From Pseudomonas sp. MH9.2 (GTDB taxonomy: Bacteria; Pseudomonadota; Gammaproteobacteria; Pseudomonadales; Pseudomonadaceae), in assembly GCF_034353875.1 (NCBI RefSeq), contig NZ_CP133784.1:2756501-2820500 (forward strand): 64,000 bases of DNA, given 5' to 3'. Each line of letters starts with the position of its first letter. Position 1 is the stretch's first letter. The notes under the pieces are model-generated. The model did not search any database, was not told the DNA's origin, and was given only the letters and a program-made list of their open reading frames with translations. The translations under genes and the position numbers were made by a program. Positions 18,974 through 26,723 of this stretch are shown piece after piece.

Positions 18974-18996
18974 TGCAGGAGCGAGCTTGCTCGCGA
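18974..18996 (+). repeat. Single REP element
   Basis: TGCAGGAGCGAGCTTGCTCGCGA (18974-18996) matches the common fluorescens-group REP, with the palindrome GCGAGC-TT-GCTCGC. It lies about 240 bases before the hydrolase start. Confidence 0.8.
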
Positions 18997-19238
18997 TAGA
19001 TCGCGAGGCGGTCCGAAGACACTGAACTCAGTTTCAGTCTGAAAATGCATTCACTGGTTTACGACCGCTGTACGGCAGCACGCCTCCTCCAAGAGCTACT
19101 TACACGAAGTCCCTGGCTGTTTTTGTGCTGTTTTTCCTGACTCGGCGTATGTTGTTGTCGAGTTTCATCGGTGTGCTGGTGTTTTTTGCAGCCAATGGCT
19201 CTTTGCTGGCGTGTGAATGATCGTGAAGGAGAAGAACG

Positions 19239-19796
19239 ATGACAGTCAGGGTTTTGATCTTGCCGGGCCTGTTCAATTCGGGTGAAGCACATTGGCAGTC
19301 ACAGTGGGAGCGGCAGTTTTCAGGCCTGCACAGGGTCGAGCAGCAAGACTGGGAAACGCCAAACGCGAAGGATTGGGTGGAGCGCTTAAATCAGGAAATT
19401 GCTGCTGCCGACAGGGAGGTCGTGCTGGTGGCCCACAGCCTGGCTTGTACCTTGATCACCCGCTGGGCGCAGCAGTATCCCGAGGCGCACAAGGTTCGTG
19501 GCGCATTGCTGGTGGCTCCGAGTGATACCGAGGCGGATAGCTATCCGTCAGGCACATCGGGATTTGTGCCGATGTCGACGCAATGCCTGCCTTTTCCAAC
19601 GATCATGGTGGCGAGTACGGATGATCCGTATGTCACCCAGGAGCGGGCCAAGGCTTTCAGCCAGGCCTGGGGCAGTGAACTGGTCCGGGTGGAAAATGCC
19701 GGCCATATCAACGGCCAAACCGGGTATGGGCCCTGGCCCGAGGGCGTTGAGTTGCTGTTCAAACTCACGGGAGATCCGCAGTTCCAGCTTAAGTAG
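19239..19796 (+). CDS. RBBP9/YdeN-type alpha/beta hydrolase
   Basis: A 185-residue serine hydrolase of the RBBP9/YdeN family. The catalytic triad can be placed at Ser67 (LVAHSLACTL), Asp128 or Asp129 (ASTDDPYV) and His156 (ENAGHING). The family opening LPGLFNSGEAHWQSQWE is clear. The substrate is unknown. A strong AAGGAGAAG ribosome site precedes the ATG. It is convergent with the etf genes and stands alone, so a role in betaine catabolism is not supported beyond proximity. Confidence 0.88.
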   Translation: MTVRVLILPGLFNSGEAHWQSQWERQFSGLHRVEQQDWETPNAKDWVERLNQEIAAADREVVLVAHSLACTLITRWAQQYPEAHKVRGALLVAPSDTEADSYPSGTSGFVPMSTQCLPFPTIMVASTDDPYVTQERAKAFSQAWGSELVRVENAGHINGQTGYGPWPEGVELLFKLTGDPQFQLK

Positions 19797-19896
19797 CTCG
19801 GGCCATGCAGGCCAGACATTCGCCCCCCCGGCTGCAACGCCGGGGCGTGATATCCGGAGTAATCATCCAGAAGTCGCAGTGGTACTTCCTGCGCAC

Positions 19897-20700
19897 CTAC
19901 CGCACCACGCCTTCCTCAATCAACAACTTCAAAATCGCCTCGGCGCCTTCTTTGGCGCCGAGGCCTTTGAGTACTTGCCCACCGCCACCGCTGGCCTTGG
20001 CTGTTGCGGCTTTCATGCGGTCGGCGCCGCTTTTGCCTTTGATCACTTTCAGACGTTTTGGCCTTGGTTTGGCGGGTTGCAGTGATGACGCTGCGAGCAG
20101 TTCGTCCACCACCACTTCAACCTGATCAGCCGCAAGCACGCCGCGCTGTGCAGGCCCGTAGGCACTCTGCCGGGACTTGGGCGCGGCGTTATCCACAGTC
20201 GCGAGAAACGGCAGGCGGACCTTCAGACGACGACGTTGACCGCGTGGCAGCGCTTGCAGCACATGGGCCACGCCGTTATCCAGCGATTCGACCTGCGCCA
20301 ATCCGACCACCAGCGGCCAGCCCAGTTTTTCCGCCAACAGAAACGGCAACATGCCCGAGCCTTCACCGGTTTCCGCCTGGCTGCCGGTGAGCACCACTTG
20401 AACATTGGCTTCGCGCAGATAATCGATCAGCGCTGGCAAGGCATCCGCGCCTGGGGGCTGCTCCAGTACATGCAGTTCGTCCAGGCCCATGCCCAAGTAA
20501 GCCCGCAGCGCAGGCTCGTCGACATTGCCCGCGTGCAGCACGTGCAAGTTGTCCCCAGCCAGTTGCAGGCCCAGTTCGACAGCGCGCGCATCTTGTTCGG
20601 CGCGGCGTGGACGGCCGGACGTCGGGTGCGCACCGATGGACACCAGGCTGATGATGTGAATTGCACTGTTATCCACAGGGGCCTTCGAATTATGCAGCAT
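19897..20700 (-). CDS. etfB: Electron transfer flavoprotein beta-like subunit (dimethylglycine pathway)
   Basis: A 267-residue ETF beta-type protein, the second half of the flavoprotein that probably takes electrons from DgcA/DgcB. Family features are IISLVSIGAHPTSGRPRRAE at the start, a nucleotide-contacting GSQAETGEGSGMLPFLLAEKL region and a basic Gly-rich C-terminal tail (KASGGGGQVLKGLG). The ATG at 20700 is chosen because GAGGGG lies 7 bases upstream. It overlaps the etfA end by 11 bases. Starts at 20715 and 20739 are possible. Last gene of the dgc run. It corresponds to the ETF-like genes beside dgcAB in P. aeruginosa. Confidence 0.85.
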   Translation of the reverse strand: MLHNSKAPVDNSAIHIISLVSIGAHPTSGRPRRAEQDARAVELGLQLAGDNLHVLHAGNVDEPALRAYLGMGLDELHVLEQPPGADALPALIDYLREANVQVVLTGSQAETGEGSGMLPFLLAEKLGWPLVVGLAQVESLDNGVAHVLQALPRGQRRRLKVRLPFLATVDNAAPKSRQSAYGPAQRGVLAADQVEVVVDELLAASSLQPAKPRPKRLKVIKGKSGADRMKAATAKASGGGGQVLKGLGAKEGAEAILKLLIEEGVVR

Positions 20701-21913
20701 CGCGTTTCCCCTCATTGCGGTAAGCCTCAACGGCAACAATCAGTGCCTTGAGTATGTCCGCGCTTTCACAGATCACCGACAGGTCAGCACGTTTGATCAT
20801 GTCGCACCCCGGATCGAGGTTGATCGCCACCACCTTGTCGCAGGCACCAATGCCTTGCAGATGCTGGATCGCGCCGGAGATACCGACAGCCACATACACC
20901 CGAGCTGTGACCCAAGTACCACTGGCGCCGACCTGACGATCACGCGCCATGTAGCCATCGTCCACCGCCACACGGGATGCGCCTTCGGTGGCGCCCAATG
21001 CCGCTGCAGTTCGGTGAAACAAATCCCAATCTTTCACGCCATTGCCACCCGAGAAGATGAACTCCGCTTCAGCCATGGGGACGGCTGCCGGGTCCACCGC
21101 CACTGCGCCGAGGTCTTCGATACGCGACAGACTGCGAGCGACGGCTGTGGATAACTCCACCGGCAAGGCTTCGTGAAGGGTTTCACTGACTGGCTCGGCG
21201 CATTCGACGGCGGCCAGAATCAAGCGAGCCAATGGACGGGCCAAGTCTTCACGACCCGCACCCGCGCGGCCGATGCACTGCTCGTCAGTCACCTGCCAGA
21301 CCCGTGTTGCCGGACGTTCGCCCAGGCTTGCGGCAAAACGTCGACCCAGCTCACCGCCACCGCTGCGGCTGTCAGGCAGCAGCCAATGACGCGGATTGAA
21401 CTGGTTATCCACAGCCCGTAGACCCTGAACACGCTGTTCCGGTGAATAACCGCTGAACTCGCTGCCGTCGAGCAGCAACAGACGGTCGACGCCGGCGGTG
21501 GCAAACGCAGTTTCCTTGTGCTCGCCGAATACCACGGCCAGCACTGCACCGTCGTTGCCGGCCAATTGACGAGCCTGGCCCAACACGTCGCGGTCGTGAC
21601 TGCTCAAGCGGCCGCCGACCATGTCCGGTGCGACGCAAATGTAGAACGCCGGTTGCGCGATGACATGCAGCGGCAACTGCACGTCGGCCGCAGCAGAACG
21701 TTTGACTGCACCGCCCTGCTGCGCGCCGCTGCGGTCGATCCGCTTGATACCATTAGGGCCAATGAAACCCACGTTGTGCACATCTTTGCGCACGATGCCG
21801 TTGGGCCCCATCCAGCGGGTTTGCGCGGGTTGCATGGCCGCGTGCAGCGGGTGCAGGCGGTTACGGGCGATCCATTCGGCGCGGGGGTCGCGGCGGATAA
21901 TGTCGCTCATCAA
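20690..21913 (-). CDS. etfA: Electron transfer flavoprotein alpha subunit (dimethylglycine pathway)
   Basis: A 407-residue ETF alpha-type protein that is longer than the ordinary ~310-residue subunit, with about 80 extra N-terminal residues. The C-terminal FAD domain is intact: VAVDDGYMARDRQVGASGTWV, YVAVGISGAIQHLQGI and AINLDPGCDMIKRADLSV. This is the larger form typical of the dgc cluster. The start overlaps the dgcB stop by 4 bases. It is expected to pass electrons from dimethylglycine oxidation to the quinone pool. That partner is inferred. Confidence 0.9.
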   Translation of the reverse strand: MMSDIIRRDPRAEWIARNRLHPLHAAMQPAQTRWMGPNGIVRKDVHNVGFIGPNGIKRIDRSGAQQGGAVKRSAAADVQLPLHVIAQPAFYICVAPDMVGGRLSSHDRDVLGQARQLAGNDGAVLAVVFGEHKETAFATAGVDRLLLLDGSEFSGYSPEQRVQGLRAVDNQFNPRHWLLPDSRSGGGELGRRFAASLGERPATRVWQVTDEQCIGRAGAGREDLARPLARLILAAVECAEPVSETLHEALPVELSTAVARSLSRIEDLGAVAVDPAAVPMAEAEFIFSGGNGVKDWDLFHRTAAALGATEGASRVAVDDGYMARDRQVGASGTWVTARVYVAVGISGAIQHLQGIGACDKVVAINLDPGCDMIKRADLSVICESADILKALIVAVEAYRNEGKRDAA

Positions 21914-23871
21914 TTCACCTCCGCAGGTTGGCGTTTAACAGGTGTCGGTTTGCTGGTGACGACGTCTTCCAGCAACGCATCGGCGACCAGTTCAGCAATG
22001 TCTTTGATCAGTGGCCGAGGCTCGACCACCCCTTCAAGCATCGCCGTACATTGCGGGCAACCCACAGCCACCAGCTCGGCGCCGGTTTCGCGGATGTCTT
22101 CCATGCGCATGTCGGGAATCCGCTGCTTGCCAGGAATGTCGGTGATCGGCGCGCCGCCACCTCCGCCGCAGCAACGGGAGCGAAAACCGGAACGCTGCAT
22201 TTCCTTGATCTCGATACCCAGTGCGCGCAATACCTCACGCGGCGCCTCGTATTCGCCGTTGTAACGACCGAGGTAGCACGGGTCGTGATACGTCACGCTG
22301 GAGCCTTTGTGTTGGCCAAGGTTCAACGCACCCGCCTGGATCAACTCGGCCATGTAGGTGCTGTGGTGCTGCACTTGATAGTTGCCATCAAAAGCACCGT
22401 ACTCGTTTTTCAGCACATGGAAGCTGTGCGGATCGCAGGTGACAATACGCTTGAAAGCGTACTTGGACAGGGTCTGGATGTTGCGTTTGGCAAGCATCTG
22501 AAACGTCGCTTCATCGCCCAAACGGCGAGCCACGTCGCCACTGTCGCGCTCTTCGAGACCCAACACCGCGAAGTCGACATTGGCGGCTTTCAGTACTTTG
22601 ACGAAGGCGCGCAAGGTCCGCTGATTACGCATGTCGAACGCGCCGTCGCCGACCCAGAACAGCACGTCGGCGGTCTTCTTCTCGCTTAGCAGATTGAGGT
22701 TTAGGTCGGCCGCCCAGTTCATCCGGCCACCCGGCGCAAAGCCGCCTGGGTTGTCCGTGGCGATCAGGTTGTCCAGCACTTCGGCGCCCTTGTTCGGCGT
22801 CGCACCTTTTTCCAGGGTCAGGAAACGGCGCATGTCGACGATGGCGTCAACGTGCTCGATCATCATCGGGCATTCTTCGACGCAGGCGCGGCAGGTGGTG
22901 CAAGACCACAGGGTTTCGGCGTCCACCAGACCGTTGACGATCGGTTGATGGGCATTGCCGCCGTGTTCGCCGATCGGTTTGCCCCTGCCGTCAAGAGATG
23001 GATACGGGCTCCCCGCGAACTTGGCATCGGTGCCGCCAGCCAAGCCGACCACCATGTCTTGAATCAGTTTTTTCGGGTTCAGCGGCTGGCCGGCAGCGAA
23101 CGCCGGGCAGGCGGCTTCGCATTTGCCGCACTGCACACAGGCGTCGAAGCCCAGCAGTTGGTTCCAGGTGAAATCCTCGGGCTTTTCCACGCCCAAAGGT
23201 GCGCTGCGGTCACTCAAGTCCAGCGGTTTCAAACCGGTGGAACGGCCGCCACCAAAGCGCTCGGCGCGACGGTGCCAGGCCAGGTGCAAAGCGCCGGCAA
23301 AGGCGTGCTTCATCGGCCCGCCCCAAGTCATGCCGAAGAACATTTCCGTCAAGCTCAAGGCCACGGCCACGCCCAGCAGCACGACGAGAACCCAACCGCC
23401 AAAGTGCTCCGGCAGGATGCCCGCCACTGGCAGGGTCACCAGAAAGAAGCTGACGGAAAAGGCCATCAGGCTTTTCGGCAGGCGCATCCATGGACCTTTC
23501 GACAGCCGCGCAGGCGGATTGAGCCGGCGCAGTGCCATGAAAATTGCGCCGACAAACATGATCGCCGACGCCAACAGCAAGGCGTAGCCGAGGATCCGGT
23601 TATGCAAGCCGAAGCCGTGTACCAGGATCGCCAGTACGGCCGCCAAGACAAAACCGCCCGCCGTCGCAACGTGGGTGTTGGCGATGTATTTATCCCGTGC
23701 CACGACGTGGTGCAGATCGACCATATAGCGCTTGGGCATGGCCAGCAGACCGCCGAGCAAGTCGACCTTGGCCGCCCGGCCTTGGCGCCACAGCAGCATC
23801 CGCCGCACTGCGCCCAACACGGCCAGGGCCAGGGCGACGAACAACAGGATGGGAAGAAGGGTGTTCAACAT
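21910..23871 (-). CDS. dgcB: Dimethylglycine demethylation protein, Fe-S membrane subunit
   Basis: A 653-residue membrane iron-sulfur protein of the HdrD/GlpC-like type. The N-terminal third holds about five transmembrane helices. Two ferredoxin-type [4Fe-4S] motifs follow (CVQCGKCEAACP and CTTCRACVEECP), and then C-terminal cysteine-rich CCG domains (HDPCYLGRYNGEYEAPREVL and SRCCGGGGGAP). It probably relays electrons between DgcA, the ETF and the quinone pool. Known as essential for dimethylglycine growth in P. aeruginosa. The stop overlaps the etfA start. Confidence 0.93.
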   Translation of the reverse strand: MLNTLLPILLFVALALAVLGAVRRMLLWRQGRAAKVDLLGGLLAMPKRYMVDLHHVVARDKYIANTHVATAGGFVLAAVLAILVHGFGLHNRILGYALLLASAIMFVGAIFMALRRLNPPARLSKGPWMRLPKSLMAFSVSFFLVTLPVAGILPEHFGGWVLVVLLGVAVALSLTEMFFGMTWGGPMKHAFAGALHLAWHRRAERFGGGRSTGLKPLDLSDRSAPLGVEKPEDFTWNQLLGFDACVQCGKCEAACPAFAAGQPLNPKKLIQDMVVGLAGGTDAKFAGSPYPSLDGRGKPIGEHGGNAHQPIVNGLVDAETLWSCTTCRACVEECPMMIEHVDAIVDMRRFLTLEKGATPNKGAEVLDNLIATDNPGGFAPGGRMNWAADLNLNLLSEKKTADVLFWVGDGAFDMRNQRTLRAFVKVLKAANVDFAVLGLEERDSGDVARRLGDEATFQMLAKRNIQTLSKYAFKRIVTCDPHSFHVLKNEYGAFDGNYQVQHHSTYMAELIQAGALNLGQHKGSSVTYHDPCYLGRYNGEYEAPREVLRALGIEIKEMQRSGFRSRCCGGGGGAPITDIPGKQRIPDMRMEDIRETGAELVAVGCPQCTAMLEGVVEPRPLIKDIAELVADALLEDVVTSKPTPVKRQPAEVN

Positions 23872-23910
23872 GTGGAGCTCCCACCGGGAAAGCGGAGAAA
23901 CGCATTTACC

Positions 23911-24020
23911 GTAGGAGTGAACGTGTTCGCGATAAGGCCGGGGCGGCCTTCAGGCGTTCATCAAATGAACAAATCCTTTTTGGCCGCTCCGCGCCCAATC
24001 GCGAACACGTTCACTCCTAC
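23911..24020. repeat. REP pair (BIME/REPIN), perfect 23-bp arms
   Basis: The left arm 23911-23933 (GTAGGAGTGAACGTGTTCGC then GAT) and the right arm 23998-24020 are exact reverse complements. A 64-base spacer contains AAGGCCGGGGCGGCCTT. It fills the dgcA-dgcB gap and could form a large hairpin in the operon mRNA, altering the relative expression of the two genes. Confidence 0.9.
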
Positions 24021-24032
24021 AGAGGTATTGAT

Positions 24033-26093
24033 TTAAAAATCCTTACACAACCGCAATGCGTCGTAGATCGCCGCATGGATGTTGCGCTGGGCCACGCAGT
24101 CGCCGATGCGGAACAGCAAGTAACCTTCGCCCGGCTGACTCAGCGAAGGTTGCGGCTGGATAGCGAACAACGCTTCGATGTCGATCTGGCCCTTGTTACG
24201 CGAGGCCTCTTTCAGCGCGTAGTAGATTTCTTCGTCTGGACGCACGCCGTTCTCGATCACCACTTGGTCGATCACCCGCTCCTCTTTGGCGCCGGTGTAC
24301 TCGTTCTCCAGCACCGCGACCAACTTGTCACCCTCGCGATAGACCTTCTCCAGCATCAGGTCGCCGGTCATGATCACTTCTTTGGGGTACATGCTGCGGT
24401 AGTACGTCGGGAACGATGTTCCGCCAATGGCCACGCCCGGTTTGATGTCGTCAGTGACAATCTCGACCTGACTGCCTTTGTCCGCGAGGAAGTCGGCAAC
24501 CGACATCCCGGTGAACTCACAGATGGTGTCGTAGACCAGCACGTTCTTGCCCGGCGCAACTTTGCCGTCGAGGATGTCCCAACTGCTGACCACCAGGCCT
24601 TCATCCGCGCCCCAATGTTCATTCTGTTCCAGGAACGGGTGACCGCCGTTTGCCAGCACGACCACGTCCGGACGCAAGTCCAGGATGGTTGCAGGGTCGG
24701 CCGCAGTCCCCAGACGCACGTCGACTTTCAAGCGCGCCAATTCCAGCTGGAACCAGCGGGTGATACCGGCGATCTGATCGCGCTGCGGCGCTTTCGATGC
24801 GGTAGTGATCTGCCCGCCGAGCACGTCTTTTTTCTCGAACAACGTCACGTCATGCCCACGCTCGGCAGCCACGCGTGCGGCTTCCAGGCCTGCAGGACCT
24901 GCACCGACCACCACCACTTTGCGTTTCACTCCGGTGGATTTTTCGATGATGTGCGGCACGCCCATGTACTCACGGGAGGTCGCGGCGTTCTGGATGCATA
25001 GCACATCCAGCCCTTGGTACTGACGGTCGATGCAGTAGTTGGCACCCACGCATTGCTTGATCTGATCGACCTGGCCCATTTTGATCTTGGCGATCAGGTG
25101 CGGGTCCGCGATGTGCGCACGGGTCATGCCGACCATGTCGACGTAGCCGCCTTCCAGAATCCGTGTCGCCTGGTTCGGGTCCTTGATGTTCTGCGCGTGC
25201 AGGACCGGGGCCTTGACCACTTCTTTGATACCGGCGGCCAAATGCAGGAACGGCTCCGGTGGATAACTCATGTTGGGGATAACGTTGGCCAGGGTGTTGT
25301 GGGTGTCACACCCCGAACCGACCACACCGATAAAGTCGAGCATGCCGGTGTCGTCGTAGTACTTGGCGATCTGCTTCATGTCCTCATGGCTCAGGCCATC
25401 GGGATGGAATTCATCGCCGCACAGACGAATGCCGACGCAGAAATCCGGACCGACTTCCTTGCGCACAGCCTTGAGCACTTCCAGACCGAAACGCATGCGG
25501 TTTTCGAAACTGCCGCCCCACTCATCGGTGCGTTTGTTAACCCGAGGGCTCCAGAACTGATCGATCATGTGCTGGTGCACGGCGGACAGTTCGACGCCAT
25601 CCAGGCCACCGGCCTTGGCCCGCCCGGCAGCGCTGGCGTAGTTGCCGATCACGCGCCAGATTTCTTCCGGCTCGATGGTTTTGCAGGTCGCGCGGTGTAC
25701 CGGCTCACGAATGCCGGACGGTGACAGCAGGGTCGGCCAATGGTCGCCGTCCCAGCGCGAACGACGACCCATGTGAGTAATCTGAATCATGATCTTGGCG
25801 CCATGCTTGTGCATGGCATCCGCCAGGTTCTGGAAATGCGGGATGATCTTGTCGGTGGCCAGGTTGACCGATTTCCACCAGCCTTGTGGGCTGTCGATGG
25901 CCACGCTGGAGGACCCGCCACAAATGGCCAGGCCGATGCCGCCCTTGGCTTTCTCCTCGTAATACTTCACGTACCGGTCAGTGGTCATGCCGCCATCGGT
26001 GGCATAAACCTCGGCGTGTGCGGTACTGAGTACGCGGTTGCGGATGGTCAGTTTGCCGATCTGGATAGGCTGGAACATTGCTTCGAAAGCCAT
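24033..26093 (-). CDS. dgcA: Dimethylglycine demethylase, flavoprotein subunit
   Basis: A 686-residue enzyme of the trimethylamine dehydrogenase/Old Yellow Enzyme family that demethylates dimethylglycine to sarcosine. A TIM-barrel FMN domain (1-340) is followed by a cluster region (345-370) and FAD/NAD-like domains (VVVGAGPAGLEAARVAAERG). Compared with trimethylamine dehydrogenase, the cluster ligands read Cys348, Ala351, Cys354 and Cys366, so the second cysteine is missing. The segment equal to the flavin-linking Cys30 reads TAHAEVYA and lacks Cys, so FMN should not be covalently bound there. The downstream dgcB and ETF likely accept its electrons. Confidence 0.93.
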   Translation of the reverse strand: MAFEAMFQPIQIGKLTIRNRVLSTAHAEVYATDGGMTTDRYVKYYEEKAKGGIGLAICGGSSSVAIDSPQGWWKSVNLATDKIIPHFQNLADAMHKHGAKIMIQITHMGRRSRWDGDHWPTLLSPSGIREPVHRATCKTIEPEEIWRVIGNYASAAGRAKAGGLDGVELSAVHQHMIDQFWSPRVNKRTDEWGGSFENRMRFGLEVLKAVRKEVGPDFCVGIRLCGDEFHPDGLSHEDMKQIAKYYDDTGMLDFIGVVGSGCDTHNTLANVIPNMSYPPEPFLHLAAGIKEVVKAPVLHAQNIKDPNQATRILEGGYVDMVGMTRAHIADPHLIAKIKMGQVDQIKQCVGANYCIDRQYQGLDVLCIQNAATSREYMGVPHIIEKSTGVKRKVVVVGAGPAGLEAARVAAERGHDVTLFEKKDVLGGQITTASKAPQRDQIAGITRWFQLELARLKVDVRLGTAADPATILDLRPDVVVLANGGHPFLEQNEHWGADEGLVVSSWDILDGKVAPGKNVLVYDTICEFTGMSVADFLADKGSQVEIVTDDIKPGVAIGGTSFPTYYRSMYPKEVIMTGDLMLEKVYREGDKLVAVLENEYTGAKEERVIDQVVIENGVRPDEEIYYALKEASRNKGQIDIEALFAIQPQPSLSQPGEGYLLFRIGDCVAQRNIHAAIYDALRLCKDF

Positions 26094-26108
26094 GACGGAA
26101 ACCTCGAC

Positions 26109-26639
26109 TTACAACGGTTTGACGATGAACAGGCCATCGTCGTGGCCTTCTTCAGAACCACCGTAAACCTGCTCGGCCACAGTGCGGATCGGACTGCCTT
26201 TGGCGGCCAGGATTTGATCCATGGCACCCGCGAACCAGCCGGTGAACATATAATCGACCTTGCGCCCGACCTTGCCGTACACATAGACGAAGCACGAGTG
26301 CTCCAGGCGGATGCTGGCGGTGCCTTTTTCCAGGTCAATGGCTTCGATCTTGAACAGCCCCCAGCCGCGTTGCGACAAACGCTTCATGTAGTGTTCGAAC
26401 ACCGCGACGCCTTCCAGGCCGTGGCATTCAGCTTCTTTCTCGCACCAGTGCCAGGCCGATTTGTAACCCGCCTTGTAGAGAATTTCGGCGTAGGCGTCAG
26501 CGCCCAACACTTCTTCGATGCCCATGTGGTTGTTGACGAAAAAGTGACGTGGCACGTAGAGCATCGGCAACGCATCAGACGTCCAGACACCGGTTTCGCT
26601 GTCGACTTCGATAGGCAGTTGCGGGGCGATTTTAGCCAT
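26109..26639 (-). CDS. DUF5943-family protein, V4R-like
   Basis: A 176-residue soluble protein without signal peptide, 15 bases upstream of dgcA in the same operon and matching the unknown protein found there in P. aeruginosa. Residues about 90-175 resemble the V4R small-molecule-binding pattern: GWGLFKIEAIDLEKGTASIR, then SCFVYVYGKVGRKVDYMFTG, and WFAGAMDQILA, ending FIVKP. There are no obvious catalytic residues. A role as a binding or maturation partner for DgcA is possible but is inference only. The N-terminal half has no clear relative. Confidence 0.75.
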   Translation of the reverse strand: MAKIAPQLPIEVDSETGVWTSDALPMLYVPRHFFVNNHMGIEEVLGADAYAEILYKAGYKSAWHWCEKEAECHGLEGVAVFEHYMKRLSQRGWGLFKIEAIDLEKGTASIRLEHSCFVYVYGKVGRKVDYMFTGWFAGAMDQILAAKGSPIRTVAEQVYGGSEEGHDDGLFIVKPL

Positions 26640-26723
26640 GGGGTAACACTCCAGAAATTCGGGTTGCGCCCACTGCGCGGATGGCAGTGGGGTCAGCTAT
26701 TCAATGCAGATACGGTGTGAGCG

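Larger units (their letters stand above)
18599..19238. other. 640-base gap without a supported gene
   Basis: This long gap between gbcA and the hydrolase gene holds two 37-base repeat modules with consensus DnaA boxes (18689-18725 and 18861-18897) and a single REP (18974-18996). The promoter and AAGGAG ribosome site of the 19239 gene also lie here. Short frames such as 18625-18879 (minus) run through the repeats and have no ribosome site. The middle part is AT-richer than the surrounding genes (TTGATTGTTTTTTGATC around 18794). It could be a decayed gene or an accessory insertion point, but I see no remnant I can name. Confidence 0.6.

Noticed and set aside
18689..21413. A replication origin based on clustered DnaA boxes
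   Set aside because: No dnaA, dnaN, gyrB, rpmH or parAB genes are near, and four of the boxes are inside coding genes. Kept only as a DnaA-titration idea.
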